Shown here piece by piece: positions 29,805 to 38,564 of a DNA stretch of 64,000 nt. Made by a program: the position numbers and the translations under genes. Position 1 is the stretch's first letter, and each line of letters starts with the position of its first letter. This DNA comes from Tenebrionibacter intestinalis (GTDB taxonomy: Bacteria > Pseudomonadota > Gammaproteobacteria > Enterobacterales > Enterobacteriaceae): the NCBI RefSeq assembly GCF_016632365.1, contig NZ_JAEPBH010000006.1, forward strand, positions 41,772-105,771. The letters are read 5' to 3'. The notes below the pieces were generated by a model. That model was not told the DNA's origin. It saw only the letters and a program-made list of their open reading frames with translations, and did no database searches.

Positions 29805-31187
29805 TTATTTAGCATGCAGCTTCGCTTCAATCTCCTCCAGCGTTTTTCCTTTCGTCTCCGGCACCATTGCCACAACGAAAATAAAGGCAATGACTGAGAT
29901 GCCGGCATAAATAAAAAAGGTGTTTGCCGCGCTAATATTTCCCACCAGCACAGGAAAGAAGCGGGAAACGAAAAAGTTGCCGCCCCAGAGGGCAAAGGTT
30001 GCAATCGAGACCGCAATACCGCGCACGTGACCAGGGAAGATCTCGGAAATAACAACCCAGGCCACGGTGCCGTAAGAGACGGCGAAGATGGCGACATAGG
30101 CCAGGATGCAAATCAGTAACAGCATTGTCTGGGTTTCACTGGCGCGAAATAGTATCCCCGTACAGCTAAGAGTGACGGCCATTCCTGCCGACCCAAAAAT
30201 AAGCAACGAACGCCGTCCGACTTTATCGATGACCCACATAGACACCAGCGTTGCGATCACAAGCGTCATACCGATAAGAACGGTAAACGACATCGCGCCG
30301 CTGATATTCATGCCTGCCGTTTTAAATATTTCCGGCGCGTAGTAAAAAATGGCGTTAATACCGGTGATTTGCTGGAAGAGGGCAACGCAGAAACCGATAA
30401 TCAGCGCCCGTCGCAGGCGAGGGGAAAAAAGTTCGCGCAGTCGGGAGGTATCTTCATTTTGCAGGGTATGTTTAATCGCTTCAAGTTGCTCTCTGGCTGT
30501 CGCTTCGTCAGAATTTATTTTACGCAGAATATCAAGGCCCTGTTCTGTACGCCCCTTGCGCACCAGCCAGCGCGGACTTTCCGGCACCCAGACCAGCAGC
30601 ATCAGGAAAAGAATGGCAGGCAAGATGCCGCTTGCGAAAATCACCCGCCAGCCATATTCGATATTCCACATTTCGCTGGCGCAACTGGCGATAATGGCGG
30701 AAACGGAAAATATCGCCAGGTTGCCAATGCAGTTAAAAAGCTGGTTTAGCGAGACCAGCCGTCCGCGAATATGCGCAGGTGAAACCTCGGCAATATAGAG
30801 CGGGGCGATGGTCGTCTCTATCCCAATACCTATACCTACGATGATGCGAAACCAGACCAGCATCTCCGGCGAGGTAGCGAGCGCCTCGCCCAGCACGCCA
30901 AAGATAAAAATCAGCGCGGTCAGCAGCAGGACCTTTTTTCTTCCTGTTGCATCAGAAAGCGGGCCGGCCAGCGCTACCCCGATAATACAGCCGACAATGA
31001 TGGACGATGTAACCCAGCCGATGCCATCCGCATCCAGTTCAAATTTACTCTGTAAAAAACCTACCGAACCTGAAATGCTGCCGTTATCAAAACCAAACAG
31101 AAAGCCCCCGACGGCGGTAACGACTGCGATTAACAGAACATTACGCATCCAGGTGTTTCTGGCTGTGACTTGTAAATGACTAACCAT
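29805..31187 (-). CDS. Second sugar porter family MFS transporter
   Basis: This 460-aa permease shows FGFDNGSISGS in helix 1, LSDATGRKKVLLL in the 2-3 loop, WVPESPRWLVRKG before the central loop, FFSR-type helices and the C-terminal signature VPETKGKTLEEIE. That C-terminal signature is the full sugar-transporter motif, which the first porter lacks. The start MVSHLQVTARN has GGAG 6 nt upstream; longer in-frame sequence runs into the kinase gene and is not used. Two porters in one cluster suggest two related sugars or two affinities. Confidence 0.92.
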   Translation of the reverse strand: MVSHLQVTARNTWMRNVLLIAVVTAVGGFLFGFDNGSISGSVGFLQSKFELDADGIGWVTSSIIVGCIIGVALAGPLSDATGRKKVLLLTALIFIFGVLGEALATSPEMLVWFRIIVGIGIGIETTIAPLYIAEVSPAHIRGRLVSLNQLFNCIGNLAIFSVSAIIASCASEMWNIEYGWRVIFASGILPAILFLMLLVWVPESPRWLVRKGRTEQGLDILRKINSDEATAREQLEAIKHTLQNEDTSRLRELFSPRLRRALIIGFCVALFQQITGINAIFYYAPEIFKTAGMNISGAMSFTVLIGMTLVIATLVSMWVIDKVGRRSLLIFGSAGMAVTLSCTGILFRASETQTMLLLICILAYVAIFAVSYGTVAWVVISEIFPGHVRGIAVSIATFALWGGNFFVSRFFPVLVGNISAANTFFIYAGISVIAFIFVVAMVPETKGKTLEEIEAKLHAK

Positions 31188-31201
31188 AATACTCTCCGTT
31201 A

Positions 31202-32167
31202 TCAGGCGGGTGAGCGTGGCGATGTCGAAACAGCGCGTACCGTGCAGTGTTGTTGTAATTCGGTCAAATTCAGACCGGCGGCGAGGCCGGCCGTCGGGCT
31301 GGCGGCATTGGCTGCGCCGCAGGCCGCAGCCAGCGTGAGATGTTCTGTCCACCGGGCCTGCGGACGGGCCAGCAGGCTGGCGACCAGGCCGGCGCAATAG
31401 GCATCCCCTGAGCCGACCGGGCTGACCGTCGTCACTTGCGAAGAGGAGACCTCATAATCACCGTCAGGCGTCAGCGCAAGGGTAGGACGCTGACCATCGG
31501 TGATAATCACGCAGCGCACGCCCTGATCCAGCCAGGCCTGCGGCAATGCTGAGGAGGAGGCCGCACTGGCCTGGCGCAGTTCATCGCGGTTGATTTTGAT
31601 GATATCCGGCAGTGAACCGGCAGACTGCAACAGCGCCGTGCCGTGGGTGTCCAGCAGCGACAGCACGCCAGCGGCGCGGGCGAGGGTAATCCAGCGTCCG
31701 TACTCGTCGGGCTGGAGGTTTTTTGCCAGTGAACCGGTACAGACAAGCGCGCTGGCATGAGGCAATTCCTGTACCAGCAGGCGGTGCAGCGCCTGATGCT
31801 CGTCCGGGGTGATGGCCGGACCGACGGCGTTATAGACGCTTGCTCTTTCCGGCGCCTGTACCTCGGTGACGACTTCGCAAATGCGCGTGCTGCCCGCGAT
31901 GTCACACCAGCATCCTTCCAGCGCCTCCTCCGCCAGCAGTTCGCGGCACAGCCGCCCCGTTGCGCCGCCGAGAAACCCCAGCAGCCGCGGCGTCGGCGCG
32001 CCCGGCAGAACGGTACGCAACTGGCCCATAACACGCGCCACATTGACCCCTTTCCCTCCCGCCAACGTTTTATCATCCAGCAGGCGGTGAACCTCGCCGG
32101 GCTGCTGTTTATCCACCAGCAGCAGCCGTTCAATGGCCGTATTCAGTGAGGCGATGATGATGTTCAT
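31202..32167 (-). CDS. PfkB-family hexose/tagatose phosphate kinase
   Basis: This 321-aa cytosolic kinase belongs to the 1-phosphofructokinase/tagatose-6-phosphate kinase branch of PfkB. The N-terminal substrate site is LAGGKGVNVARVM, and the ATP/anion-hole motif is PVGSGDAYCAGLVASLL with catalytic Asp. FruK and LacC act on phosphorylated ketoses, so this enzyme probably adds a second phosphate before aldol cleavage by the aldolase encoded at the other end of the cluster. The gene overlaps the FGGY kinase stop by 4 nt. Confidence 0.88.
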   Translation of the reverse strand: MNIIIASLNTAIERLLLVDKQQPGEVHRLLDDKTLAGGKGVNVARVMGQLRTVLPGAPTPRLLGFLGGATGRLCRELLAEEALEGCWCDIAGSTRICEVVTEVQAPERASVYNAVGPAITPDEHQALHRLLVQELPHASALVCTGSLAKNLQPDEYGRWITLARAAGVLSLLDTHGTALLQSAGSLPDIIKINRDELRQASAASSSALPQAWLDQGVRCVIITDGQRPTLALTPDGDYEVSSSQVTTVSPVGSGDAYCAGLVASLLARPQARWTEHLTLAAACGAANAASPTAGLAAGLNLTELQQHCTVRAVSTSPRSPA

Positions 32168-33507
32168 AGTTGACCCTCCTGATGGGTTGCAATCAGCCAG
32201 CTTTCACGGGCAATCATGGCGGCGCCCGTGGCGACAGGTTCGGCCAGTTCGCTGACGAAAAGCGGCATATTCCAGCGCTGTTTACGGTGCTCCAGCATCT
32301 CCTGGCGCTGGAACAAAGATCCCATCAGCACCGCATCCTGCGGGCGTATCCCGCCTATTTCCCCCATATGGGTCAGCAGGCGAAACGCGCGATCGGCGAT
32401 ATGGTTCAGCGTGGCCTGCACTACGTCGGCTGGCCGGACGCCGGCATGCAGTTGCTGCAGGGAAAACAGCCCCTGCGCTTCATCCTCGTTAACAGAAACC
32501 GAGACGGCTGGCGGAACCGCTTCGGCAAGTAGATCCTGAAATAGCTGGTCGTAACTGCCCTGATAGAGCAGCTCCGCCAGCGTCTGGATAATTTTGCCGG
32601 AAGGGGTGGCGCAGCCCATGACAAACTCCCCGGCTTTCCATGTGCGTTCGATATCCACGCCGAGTCGCCATGCGGCGGTCGTATCGGGAAAGTGCGGCGT
32701 TAATACCATGAGATATTCGGACGTACCTATCGAGTCGAATACGTTGGTCGGCTGGTCGTTTTGCACCGCCCAGGCGCCGACGATCTGATCGTGCCCGCCC
32801 ACAAAGACGCTGGCGCCCTGGCAGAGCGCCACGCCCGGTAGCGATTGCGGGCGGATCTCCCCGCAGCGTTCGCCGGTGTCCGCCAGCGCCGGGAAAAGCG
32901 TTGTCGGGAAGCCCAGCCGCTCTAACGTTGGCGCGTGGGGCCGCATGCTTTTAAGATCGAAACATTGTGAATGGGTGATCTGCGAGGTTGCCGCGCGCCA
33001 TTCGCTGGTCAGTCGCCACATGATGTAGCTGGTGAAATCCACCCAGCGATCGATCTGCCGCCAGATATCCGGGTGTTGTGTACGTATCCAGTTCAGACGG
33101 GCGGGGCTTTGGTTAGGGCGCGATCGCATACCCGAAATGGCGTAATGCTCATGGCTGTCCAGCCACTGATGAAGGTCTGTGTCCAGCGACGCGACGGGGT
33201 AATTTTCCCACCACGCCAGGGAAGGATAGATAATTTCCCCGCTGGAGTTAACCGCAACCGACTCCTCCTGGCCGAACGCGCCCACCGACACTGCGGTCAG
33301 AGGGCCGCAGGCCCGCGCTTCTTCGCGCGAGTAATTTTCGATAAGCGCGCTCAGGCTTTGCCAGAACGCGAGCGCATCGTGAAATGTCAGTCCATCCTGC
33401 TTTATCACCGGCGTGCGGCACTTTTTTACCGGCAAAAACGTTCCTTCCTCGCTAATGCCGATGATTTTGATATGCGTGGCGCCGATATCTATCCCGAGAA
33501 ACCACAT
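32164..33507 (-). CDS. FGGY-family carbohydrate kinase
   Basis: This 447-aa cytosolic sugar kinase has the actin-like fold. The first phosphate-binding loop is FLGIDIGATHIKIIG, the linker carries VFVGGHDQIVGAWAV, and the adenosine motif region reads DAVLMGSLFQRQEML. It resembles xylulose/fuculose-type kinases, but I cannot assign a substrate. The ATG giving MWFLGID is preferred since AGGG lies 8 nt before it. Being directly coupled to a PfkB kinase, it may perform the first of two phosphorylations. Confidence 0.88.
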   Translation of the reverse strand: MWFLGIDIGATHIKIIGISEEGTFLPVKKCRTPVIKQDGLTFHDALAFWQSLSALIENYSREEARACGPLTAVSVGAFGQEESVAVNSSGEIIYPSLAWWENYPVASLDTDLHQWLDSHEHYAISGMRSRPNQSPARLNWIRTQHPDIWRQIDRWVDFTSYIMWRLTSEWRAATSQITHSQCFDLKSMRPHAPTLERLGFPTTLFPALADTGERCGEIRPQSLPGVALCQGASVFVGGHDQIVGAWAVQNDQPTNVFDSIGTSEYLMVLTPHFPDTTAAWRLGVDIERTWKAGEFVMGCATPSGKIIQTLAELLYQGSYDQLFQDLLAEAVPPAVSVSVNEDEAQGLFSLQQLHAGVRPADVVQATLNHIADRAFRLLTHMGEIGGIRPQDAVLMGSLFQRQEMLEHRKQRWNMPLFVSELAEPVATGAAMIARESWLIATHQEGQL

Positions 33508-33530
33508 AGTGATTACCCTCAATTATCAGT

Positions 33531-34928
33531 TTATAACCCCAGCTTGCCTGGATTGAGAACGCCGTTCGGATCGAGCGCCTGTTTTAACCGGCGTAGCAGC
33601 AGATGCGCCGATCCCAGCGATTCGCGGGCATAAGGCGAGCGAACCAGCCCGCCGCCATGATGGTGCGACAGTTCGGCATTGTGTTCGAGGCAGACGCGCA
33701 TGGTTTCGCGCCAGATAGTGCGTAATTTCTCCACCGCTGCGGCATCGGTCTCTTCCCGCCCGAGCAGGATCATGTACATGGAGGTGCCCTGCGGATAGAC
33801 GTGGGAGAAATGCGACAAGACCTCTCCCGCCAGCGGCGTCAGCATTTTATTCAGGTCGTGATAAAGGCTGGCGATGCCGTCCCAGGTGTGCGCAATTTCG
33901 ATGGTTTCGGCAAAGCCGCCGGTGGAATCAAGCAGGTTCTCGACGGTAGAGAAGTCAAAACGGCGATCCATCCATTTCAGTACCCCTTCGCTGCCAATAG
34001 ATTGACCTCCGTGGCGGTGGACAATCGCCATAAAAGCGTCCATTTCCGCGCGGGCAACCGCCTCAACGCCCTGGGTGCCCAGGAACATCACCGGTTTATC
34101 CTGCTGCGGATTTTGCATGGCGTGGCGGGCTTCGTTTGTATCGTACAAGCGCAGCAGGAAGGGACGAAGCCCGGCCATCGCCTGTTCGCGCATAATGGTC
34201 AGGCCCGCTTCGACGGAGGGAAGCTCAAGCGAATCGAAAAGGCGCGTTTGCGGCAGAGGGAACATTTTTAGCTGTACCGAGGTGACGATGCCCAGCGTGC
34301 CTTCCGCGCCGATGAAAAGCTGGCGCAGATCGGGTCCCATAGCAGCGCGCGGGGAAGCCTTGAGGCGTATCTTTTCACCCGTGGCGAGGATGACCGTATA
34401 GGCGGTAATCAGATCCTCAATGCCGCCGTAATAAGAGGAAAATTGACCGGTCGCAAGGGTTGAGAGCCAGCCGCCAACGCTGGACTGGTATAACGACTGC
34501 GGCGAATGGCCCAGCGTCCACCCCATCTGCTGTAGTTCATCCTCCAGTTGACCACCGTTGTAGCCCGCGGACACTTCCACGGTCAGGTTCGTGGTATTGA
34601 TATCCCGGTGATGGGTCATGCCGGTTAAATCCAGCACGATCCCGCCGCGCGTCGGCAGCGGCTGCCCCGTTACGGAGGAGGCCAGCGCTCGTGGCGTGAC
34701 CGGCGTGTCATATGCCGTCGCCAGCGCCAGTACCTGCTGGATCTGCTGCTCGTCAGTGACTTTTACCACAACATCGGCCTGATAATCATGGCATCCTAAG
34801 CGCCTGAGTTTGGTAGACAGGGGCCAGGTATCATGGCTGGAGGCCTGCAGCGTTTCGCGGTCGGTCAGAATCTGCGCTTCTGGCACAGCCGCTTTCAGGG
34901 CGGTAACGAGATGAGAAATGTCAGACAT
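33531..34928 (-). CDS. FAD-binding oxidoreductase (VAO/GlcD-like)
   Basis: The 465-aa flavoprotein has an N-terminal PCMH FAD domain (PRALASSVTGQPLPTRGG; SAGYNGGQLEDEL; FIGAEGTLGIVT) and a C-terminal FAD-oxidase cap domain ending in LKQALDPNGVLNPGKLGL. The family includes glycolate and D-lactate dehydrogenases and alkyl-DHAP synthase, which oxidise alpha-hydroxy acids or polyol-like substrates. The HHHGGGLVRSP His cluster near residue 430 fits the active site. It is the first gene of the minus-strand run and is divergent from the aldolase, so it may oxidise the entering sugar or sugar alcohol. Confidence 0.86.
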   Translation of the reverse strand: MSDISHLVTALKAAVPEAQILTDRETLQASSHDTWPLSTKLRRLGCHDYQADVVVKVTDEQQIQQVLALATAYDTPVTPRALASSVTGQPLPTRGGIVLDLTGMTHHRDINTTNLTVEVSAGYNGGQLEDELQQMGWTLGHSPQSLYQSSVGGWLSTLATGQFSSYYGGIEDLITAYTVILATGEKIRLKASPRAAMGPDLRQLFIGAEGTLGIVTSVQLKMFPLPQTRLFDSLELPSVEAGLTIMREQAMAGLRPFLLRLYDTNEARHAMQNPQQDKPVMFLGTQGVEAVARAEMDAFMAIVHRHGGQSIGSEGVLKWMDRRFDFSTVENLLDSTGGFAETIEIAHTWDGIASLYHDLNKMLTPLAGEVLSHFSHVYPQGTSMYMILLGREETDAAAVEKLRTIWRETMRVCLEHNAELSHHHGGGLVRSPYARESLGSAHLLLRRLKQALDPNGVLNPGKLGL

Positions 34929-35003
34929 ACAAACTCCTGCATGGACAATTTAAGGGATATTCCTGGCGCCGTGACGGGGGTCAGATGCCCAGGGTTTAAT
35001 TCA

Positions 35004-35057
35004 TTGACAGCGGATTTGCGACTAATATACGATCAATTTGCAGAAAGCTGCAAATTG
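35004..35057 (+). promoter_or_regulatory. Sigma-70 promoter and 24-bp operator palindrome in the divergent region
   Basis: TTGACA (35004-35009) and TATACG (35026-35031), 16 nt apart, form a good sigma-70 promoter reading toward the aldolase gene. Immediately downstream, CAATTTGCAG (35034-35043) is repeated in perfect inverted form, CTGCAAATTG, after AAAG. The palindrome covers the expected transcription start, where a repressor would block initiation. The YhfZ-type regulator encoded two genes downstream is the obvious candidate. Confidence 0.65.
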
Positions 35058-35096
35058 CATTTTTCGCTTTTTCTCAACTTTGTGAAGGAGATCTGG

Positions 35097-35948
35097 ATGG
35101 ATAGCCGAACCGGTAAAGCAGTACGCTTAGGACGCATTTTACGCCCGGAAACGGGGCGCGCGGTGGTGGTGGCCGCCTCCCACGGCGTTATGGCTGGCCC
35201 GCCATCAGGGCTAAAAACGCGCGGTGAAATCGAAAGCGTGTTTGCCCAGCTGCGCGGGGCTGACGGAGTCATGGTCTCCCCGGGCATGATCCCGCTGGTG
35301 GAGAAGACGTTCATTGGCCGCGACCGCCCCGGTTTTGTGCTGCACCTTGACTGGAAAAACCACGCGCGCTCCATTTATACGCCGGGGAAAGACGGCAGGC
35401 GCGAAGGGGTGCTGGCGCAACTGGCGGAGATTGGCGATGTTGCCGCCTGTGGTATCGATGCGGTTATGACCTATATGTATCTTGGCCAGAAAGATACGGC
35501 CCTTGAGCAGGCGGAAATTATTCGCAATACGCGCATCGTGCGTGAATGCGAGCGCCACGGTATCGCGGTCATTATTGAGCCGCGCTCCGCGCTGGAAGGC
35601 ATTGATCCTGACGCGCTCAGCGCGAAGGTGATGAGTATGTACTGTCGAATCGCGGCGGATATCGGTGCGGACCTGGTAAAAGCGCTGTGGCCCGGCTCGG
35701 TGGACGATTTTGCTGCGGTAACAAGCACCTGTTATACTCCGGTGCTGCTTGCGGGCGGCGCCGGTGGCGAAGATCCGCGCTCCACGCTGCAACTGGCGGC
35801 TGACGCCATGCGTGCAGGCGCGAAAGGAGTAATGTTTGGTCGACGTATTTTCCGGGCGCAGCAGCCAGCCGACGTGCTTCGCGCGCTTAATGCCGTCGTG
35901 CATGAGGAACAAAGCGCCGAACAGGCGTTGCGGTTTCTGGAACAGTAA
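35097..35948 (+). CDS. DeoC/LsrF/FbaB-type class I aldolase
   Basis: This 283-aa cytosolic TIM-barrel protein belongs to the DhnA/LsrF class I aldolase group. Landmarks are VVAASHGVMAGPPSGL in the first third, the strand with the likely Schiff-base Lys in GADLVKALWPGS, and the C-terminal phosphate site VLLAGGAGGEDPR and GVMFGRRIF. The start has GAAGGAG 7 nt upstream; longer upstream frame sequence is non-coding. Class I aldolases here cleave phosphorylated ketoses, matching the two kinases transcribed divergently. It is followed after 14 nt by the regulator gene. Confidence 0.87.
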   Translation: MDSRTGKAVRLGRILRPETGRAVVVAASHGVMAGPPSGLKTRGEIESVFAQLRGADGVMVSPGMIPLVEKTFIGRDRPGFVLHLDWKNHARSIYTPGKDGRREGVLAQLAEIGDVAACGIDAVMTYMYLGQKDTALEQAEIIRNTRIVRECERHGIAVIIEPRSALEGIDPDALSAKVMSMYCRIAADIGADLVKALWPGSVDDFAAVTSTCYTPVLLAGGAGGEDPRSTLQLAADAMRAGAKGVMFGRRIFRAQQPADVLRALNAVVHEEQSAEQALRFLEQ

Positions 35949-35962
35949 GATCGGCGGAAACA

Positions 35963-36925
35963 ATGACGGTTATTGCGCGTGATGTGAAGCAACTCTCTCC
36001 GGTAGCATTTATTGCCCGTACGATTATTTCGCTCGGTTTATCCGGGCGTCTTCCCACTACCTCCTGGTTTCAGGAGGTGCTGGAGATTGGCTCCGGTACG
36101 GTACAAAAGGCGCTGCAGGAGTTAAAAAAATCCGGCGCAGTAACGCTTGTTTCCCGCGGTCACCAGGGGACTTTTGTGGTCTCCTGGAACTTTCCCCTGC
36201 TATGGAGCGCCGCGCGTATCCCCCCGGTTCATATGTTATTACCCCCAAGAGGCTCCCTTGAGGCAACGCAGGTGGCTTCCGCGCTGGTTGAGCAGTGCGG
36301 TCGTTGGGGAGCGGTAACCACCGTCGGTTATCTGCGCGGTGCGCGTTCGCGCCTGCAGGCCTTCTCTGAACACGAAGCGGATATTGTCCTTCTCTCTTCA
36401 GGGTCGGCGCAGATGCTGATGGCAAACGCCGCTGAAGAGGGGTATGAACTCTTTGAAGTGGGTAATGGCAGCTATTACCGGCCCGGCAGCCTGGTCGTAG
36501 TTGAAAAATCAGAAGGCGCCGCCACAACGCGCCCGCGCGTCGGTATTGACTTTCATTCCAGCGATCACCAAAGGCTGACCCATGCTCAGTTTCCGGAAGC
36601 GCGGTATGACTATGTCGAGGTGGATTTTACCCTTTTGCCCCGCGCGGTATTTCTGGGCGAGATTGATACCGGCGTCTGGCACCAGGAGCCTTCTCTTATC
36701 CCGCTGGAGAAAATTGGCCTGACCATCAGGCCGCTGGATGAGCCTGCTGCGCTCAGCATGGCGGAAACGATTTCCAGCGCGGTCCTGGTGGTGCGCGCCT
36801 CCTCGACGGTGGCGCAGCTTCTGCGACAGATTGATGTTGCGGAAATTAAAAAGCAGGCTGTACTGCCGTTAAATGCCTCTGAGGCCAGTTTAGGCCGGCT
36901 TCCTGATATCTTGCGTTTTCGTTAA
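35963..36925 (+). CDS. YhfZ-family transcriptional regulator
   Basis: This 320-aa protein has a GntR-like winged helix at residues 20-70 (LPTTSWFQEVLEIGSGTVQKALQELKKSG) and a C-terminal domain like a periplasmic-binding-protein fold (VHMLLPPRGSLEATQVASAL; ADIVLLSSGSAQML; GIDFHSSDHQRLT). This matches E. coli YhfZ, an under-studied regulator. It is in an operon with the aldolase, and probably controls both arms of the divergent cluster through the palindrome at 35034-35057. The effector would be the pathway sugar or a phosphorylated intermediate. Confidence 0.86.
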   Translation: MTVIARDVKQLSPVAFIARTIISLGLSGRLPTTSWFQEVLEIGSGTVQKALQELKKSGAVTLVSRGHQGTFVVSWNFPLLWSAARIPPVHMLLPPRGSLEATQVASALVEQCGRWGAVTTVGYLRGARSRLQAFSEHEADIVLLSSGSAQMLMANAAEEGYELFEVGNGSYYRPGSLVVVEKSEGAATTRPRVGIDFHSSDHQRLTHAQFPEARYDYVEVDFTLLPRAVFLGEIDTGVWHQEPSLIPLEKIGLTIRPLDEPAALSMAETISSAVLVVRASSTVAQLLRQIDVAEIKKQAVLPLNASEASLGRLPDILRFR

Positions 36926-36988
36926 TGCCAGAGCGCTTTGTTGCTACCTGTTTTGTCAGGTGGAATTCTTCCTGCTTAAGACTCAGGT

Positions 36989-37363
36989 TTATGAATACAA
37001 CGATAAGTCGTCTGCTCGTAGTGTTACCTCTTCCGGCATGTGACTAAAGTCGCCAGGACCCCATGACAGACAATAACGTTCTTCACGGTAATTGTTGGCG
37101 CAGCCGCTACAGCGCCAGTCCGCCATTACGGGGTGAGCATCAGCTACGTAACGGCGCAACTTACGAATTCCTGTTACTTCCTTTGCCTCAGAATTTACAT
37201 ACGGGCAGTGTTGCCTCCGTTTTCTGTCAGTGTGTGGTCAGGCGCTCGAACCACGGGCATTCATGCCCTATTCCGAATGGTATTGCAGCGTACTGCCGCA
37301 AAGGTGGCAGGTATAACTGTCGTAATGGGCGGTTTGTGCTACAGGCTCCGATCTGGCGACCAT
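36989..37363 (-). pseudogene. Frameshifted zinc-ribbon-like gene remnant
   Basis: Three minus-strand frames join into one plausible protein. The first runs from an ATG at 37363: HYDSYTCHLCGSTLQYHSE, then a stop. After a shift come HECPWFERLTTH and LPVCKF. A third frame gives SEAKEVTGIRKLRRYVADAH, then WRCSGCANNYREERYCLSWG and a stop. The paired CxxC motifs suggest a zinc-ribbon protein with at least two frameshifts. I do not recognise the parent gene. Downstream, 37381-37530 on the plus strand contains further scraps (LCPNCGLISVK), so this stretch is a small gene graveyard. Confidence 0.5.
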
Positions 37364-37620
37364 GACCGCCAGGCGCGATAAACGATTTTGCGAACAGGGT
37401 ATTTTCCTTACTGCCAGACGATACGCAAGAGTTAGCCATCCTGGTCGGGATGTGAATGGCGGGCCTGTTAATAAATAACAGAAGGCGCCCCCGCTTATGC
37501 CCCAACTGTGGCTTGATTTCGGTTAAGTCCAGTTGATAACAGAAGATAAAATACGGGCCAGAAACCGCAGTATACGGGCTTTGAGTTGTTTTCGGTAAAC
37601 TTAAGAAGAGCTTGCAATGG

Positions 37621-37722
37621 TGCCGATAAAAAGTACAGAACCCATAATCCGGGTTTCAACATGGCATGATTTATTGGCATTAACAGGAAGCGTTATTATC
37701 AAACAGGCTTAACCGACCGGCG
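37621..37722 (+). repeat. Dispersed module C, copy 3
   Basis: CCGATAAAAAG, an AACCC/GGGTT hairpin around TAATC, CAGGAAGCGTTATTATC, AAACAGGCTTAACCGAC and CGGCG follow one another here as at 41485-41572 and 22053-22143. The hairpin arms differ in each copy but still pair, which points to selection on structure or to exchange of the hairpin. The rest of the 36926-37764 gap contains the zinc-ribbon relic and otherwise nothing I can assign. Confidence 0.6.
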
Positions 37723-37731
37723 TTAAACGCA

Positions 37732-37755
37732 GGCCTCCTCACGGCGGGGGAGGCC
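37732..37755 (-). terminator. Terminator-like hairpin after yghB
   Basis: GGCCTCC and GGAGGCC pair perfectly with a 10-nt loop, 10 nt beyond the yghB stop. On the minus strand the stem is followed by TGCGTTT, a weak T tract. Confidence 0.55.
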
Positions 37756-37764
37756 CGGAGCGCA

Positions 37765-38424
37765 TCAGGAACGGGAGCGGCGTTTTTTCAGCACGACGAT
37801 CGTCGCGCCTGCCAGGCCTGCCAGTAACAAAACGATCGGCAACACGACCAGGAAAGTCATTACCTGATCTTCATGGCGTTTTACAAACGGGATCATACTC
37901 AGCGCATAGCCGAAGCTGATAACCACGACAACCCACAGCAGCCCGCTTAGCCAGTTAAAGAACTGAAAACGGCGGTTAGATAGCCCTGAGATGCCTGCCA
38001 TAGTCGGCAGCAGCGTACGCACGAACGCCAGAAACCGGCCAACAAGCAGCGCCATCAGGCCGTGCCTGTCGAACATAAAGGTTGCGCGCTGATGATACTG
38101 CGCCGGTAACTGGTGTAACCAGCTTTTCACGATGCGGGTATTCCCCAGCCAGCGTCCCTGCAGGTAGCTTAACCAGCAGCCGAGGCTGGCGGCCACTGTC
38201 AGAATGAGCATTGTTGGCACAAACTCCATTACGCCGCGGGCAATCAGCGCGCCTGCCAGAATCAGCAGGCTGTCGCCGGGTAAAAATGAGGCCGGCAGCA
38301 GGCCATTTTCCAGCAGCAGCGTCAGGAACATAATGATATAGACAATGCCAACAATGTGCGGGTCCGCCAGCGCGGCGAAATCGTGTTGCCAGAGCGCGGT
38401 GGCGATATTCTGTATGACGGCCAT
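37765..38424 (-). CDS. yghB: YghB, DedA-family membrane protein
   Basis: This 219-aa inner-membrane protein has the same length as E. coli YghB. DedA proteins act in lipid carrier recycling or proton-coupled membrane homeostasis, and loss of YghB with YqjA blocks cell division at high temperature. Family features are [20 protein letters not shown] near residue 40 and [16 protein letters not shown] with the conserved Arg and Pro. The C-terminus ends in basic KKRRSRS. It borders metC as in E. coli, re-establishing core synteny. Confidence 0.95.
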   Translation of the reverse strand: MAVIQNIATALWQHDFAALADPHIVGIVYIIMFLTLLLENGLLPASFLPGDSLLILAGALIARGVMEFVPTMLILTVAASLGCWLSYLQGRWLGNTRIVKSWLHQLPAQYHQRATFMFDRHGLMALLVGRFLAFVRTLLPTMAGISGLSNRRFQFFNWLSGLLWVVVVISFGYALSMIPFVKRHEDQVMTFLVVLPIVLLLAGLAGATIVVLKKRRSRS

Positions 38425-38564
38425 GAATTACCTTGTGAAACAAGCAAGCTGCGAGTAGACGGACTATTGTAACTGCAAAAGGTCTGAATACCTTGTTTCC
38501 AGGCATGACAAAGTGCAGAGAATTTGCATCCGGGTTTTACCCCGGATAGCCGTAAATACTTAGT

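Noticed and set aside
37063..37365. A plus-strand 100-codon frame at 37063
   Set aside because: The minus strand of the same DNA gives coherent CxxC-containing protein pieces, so the plus frame is probably a shadow of a decayed gene.
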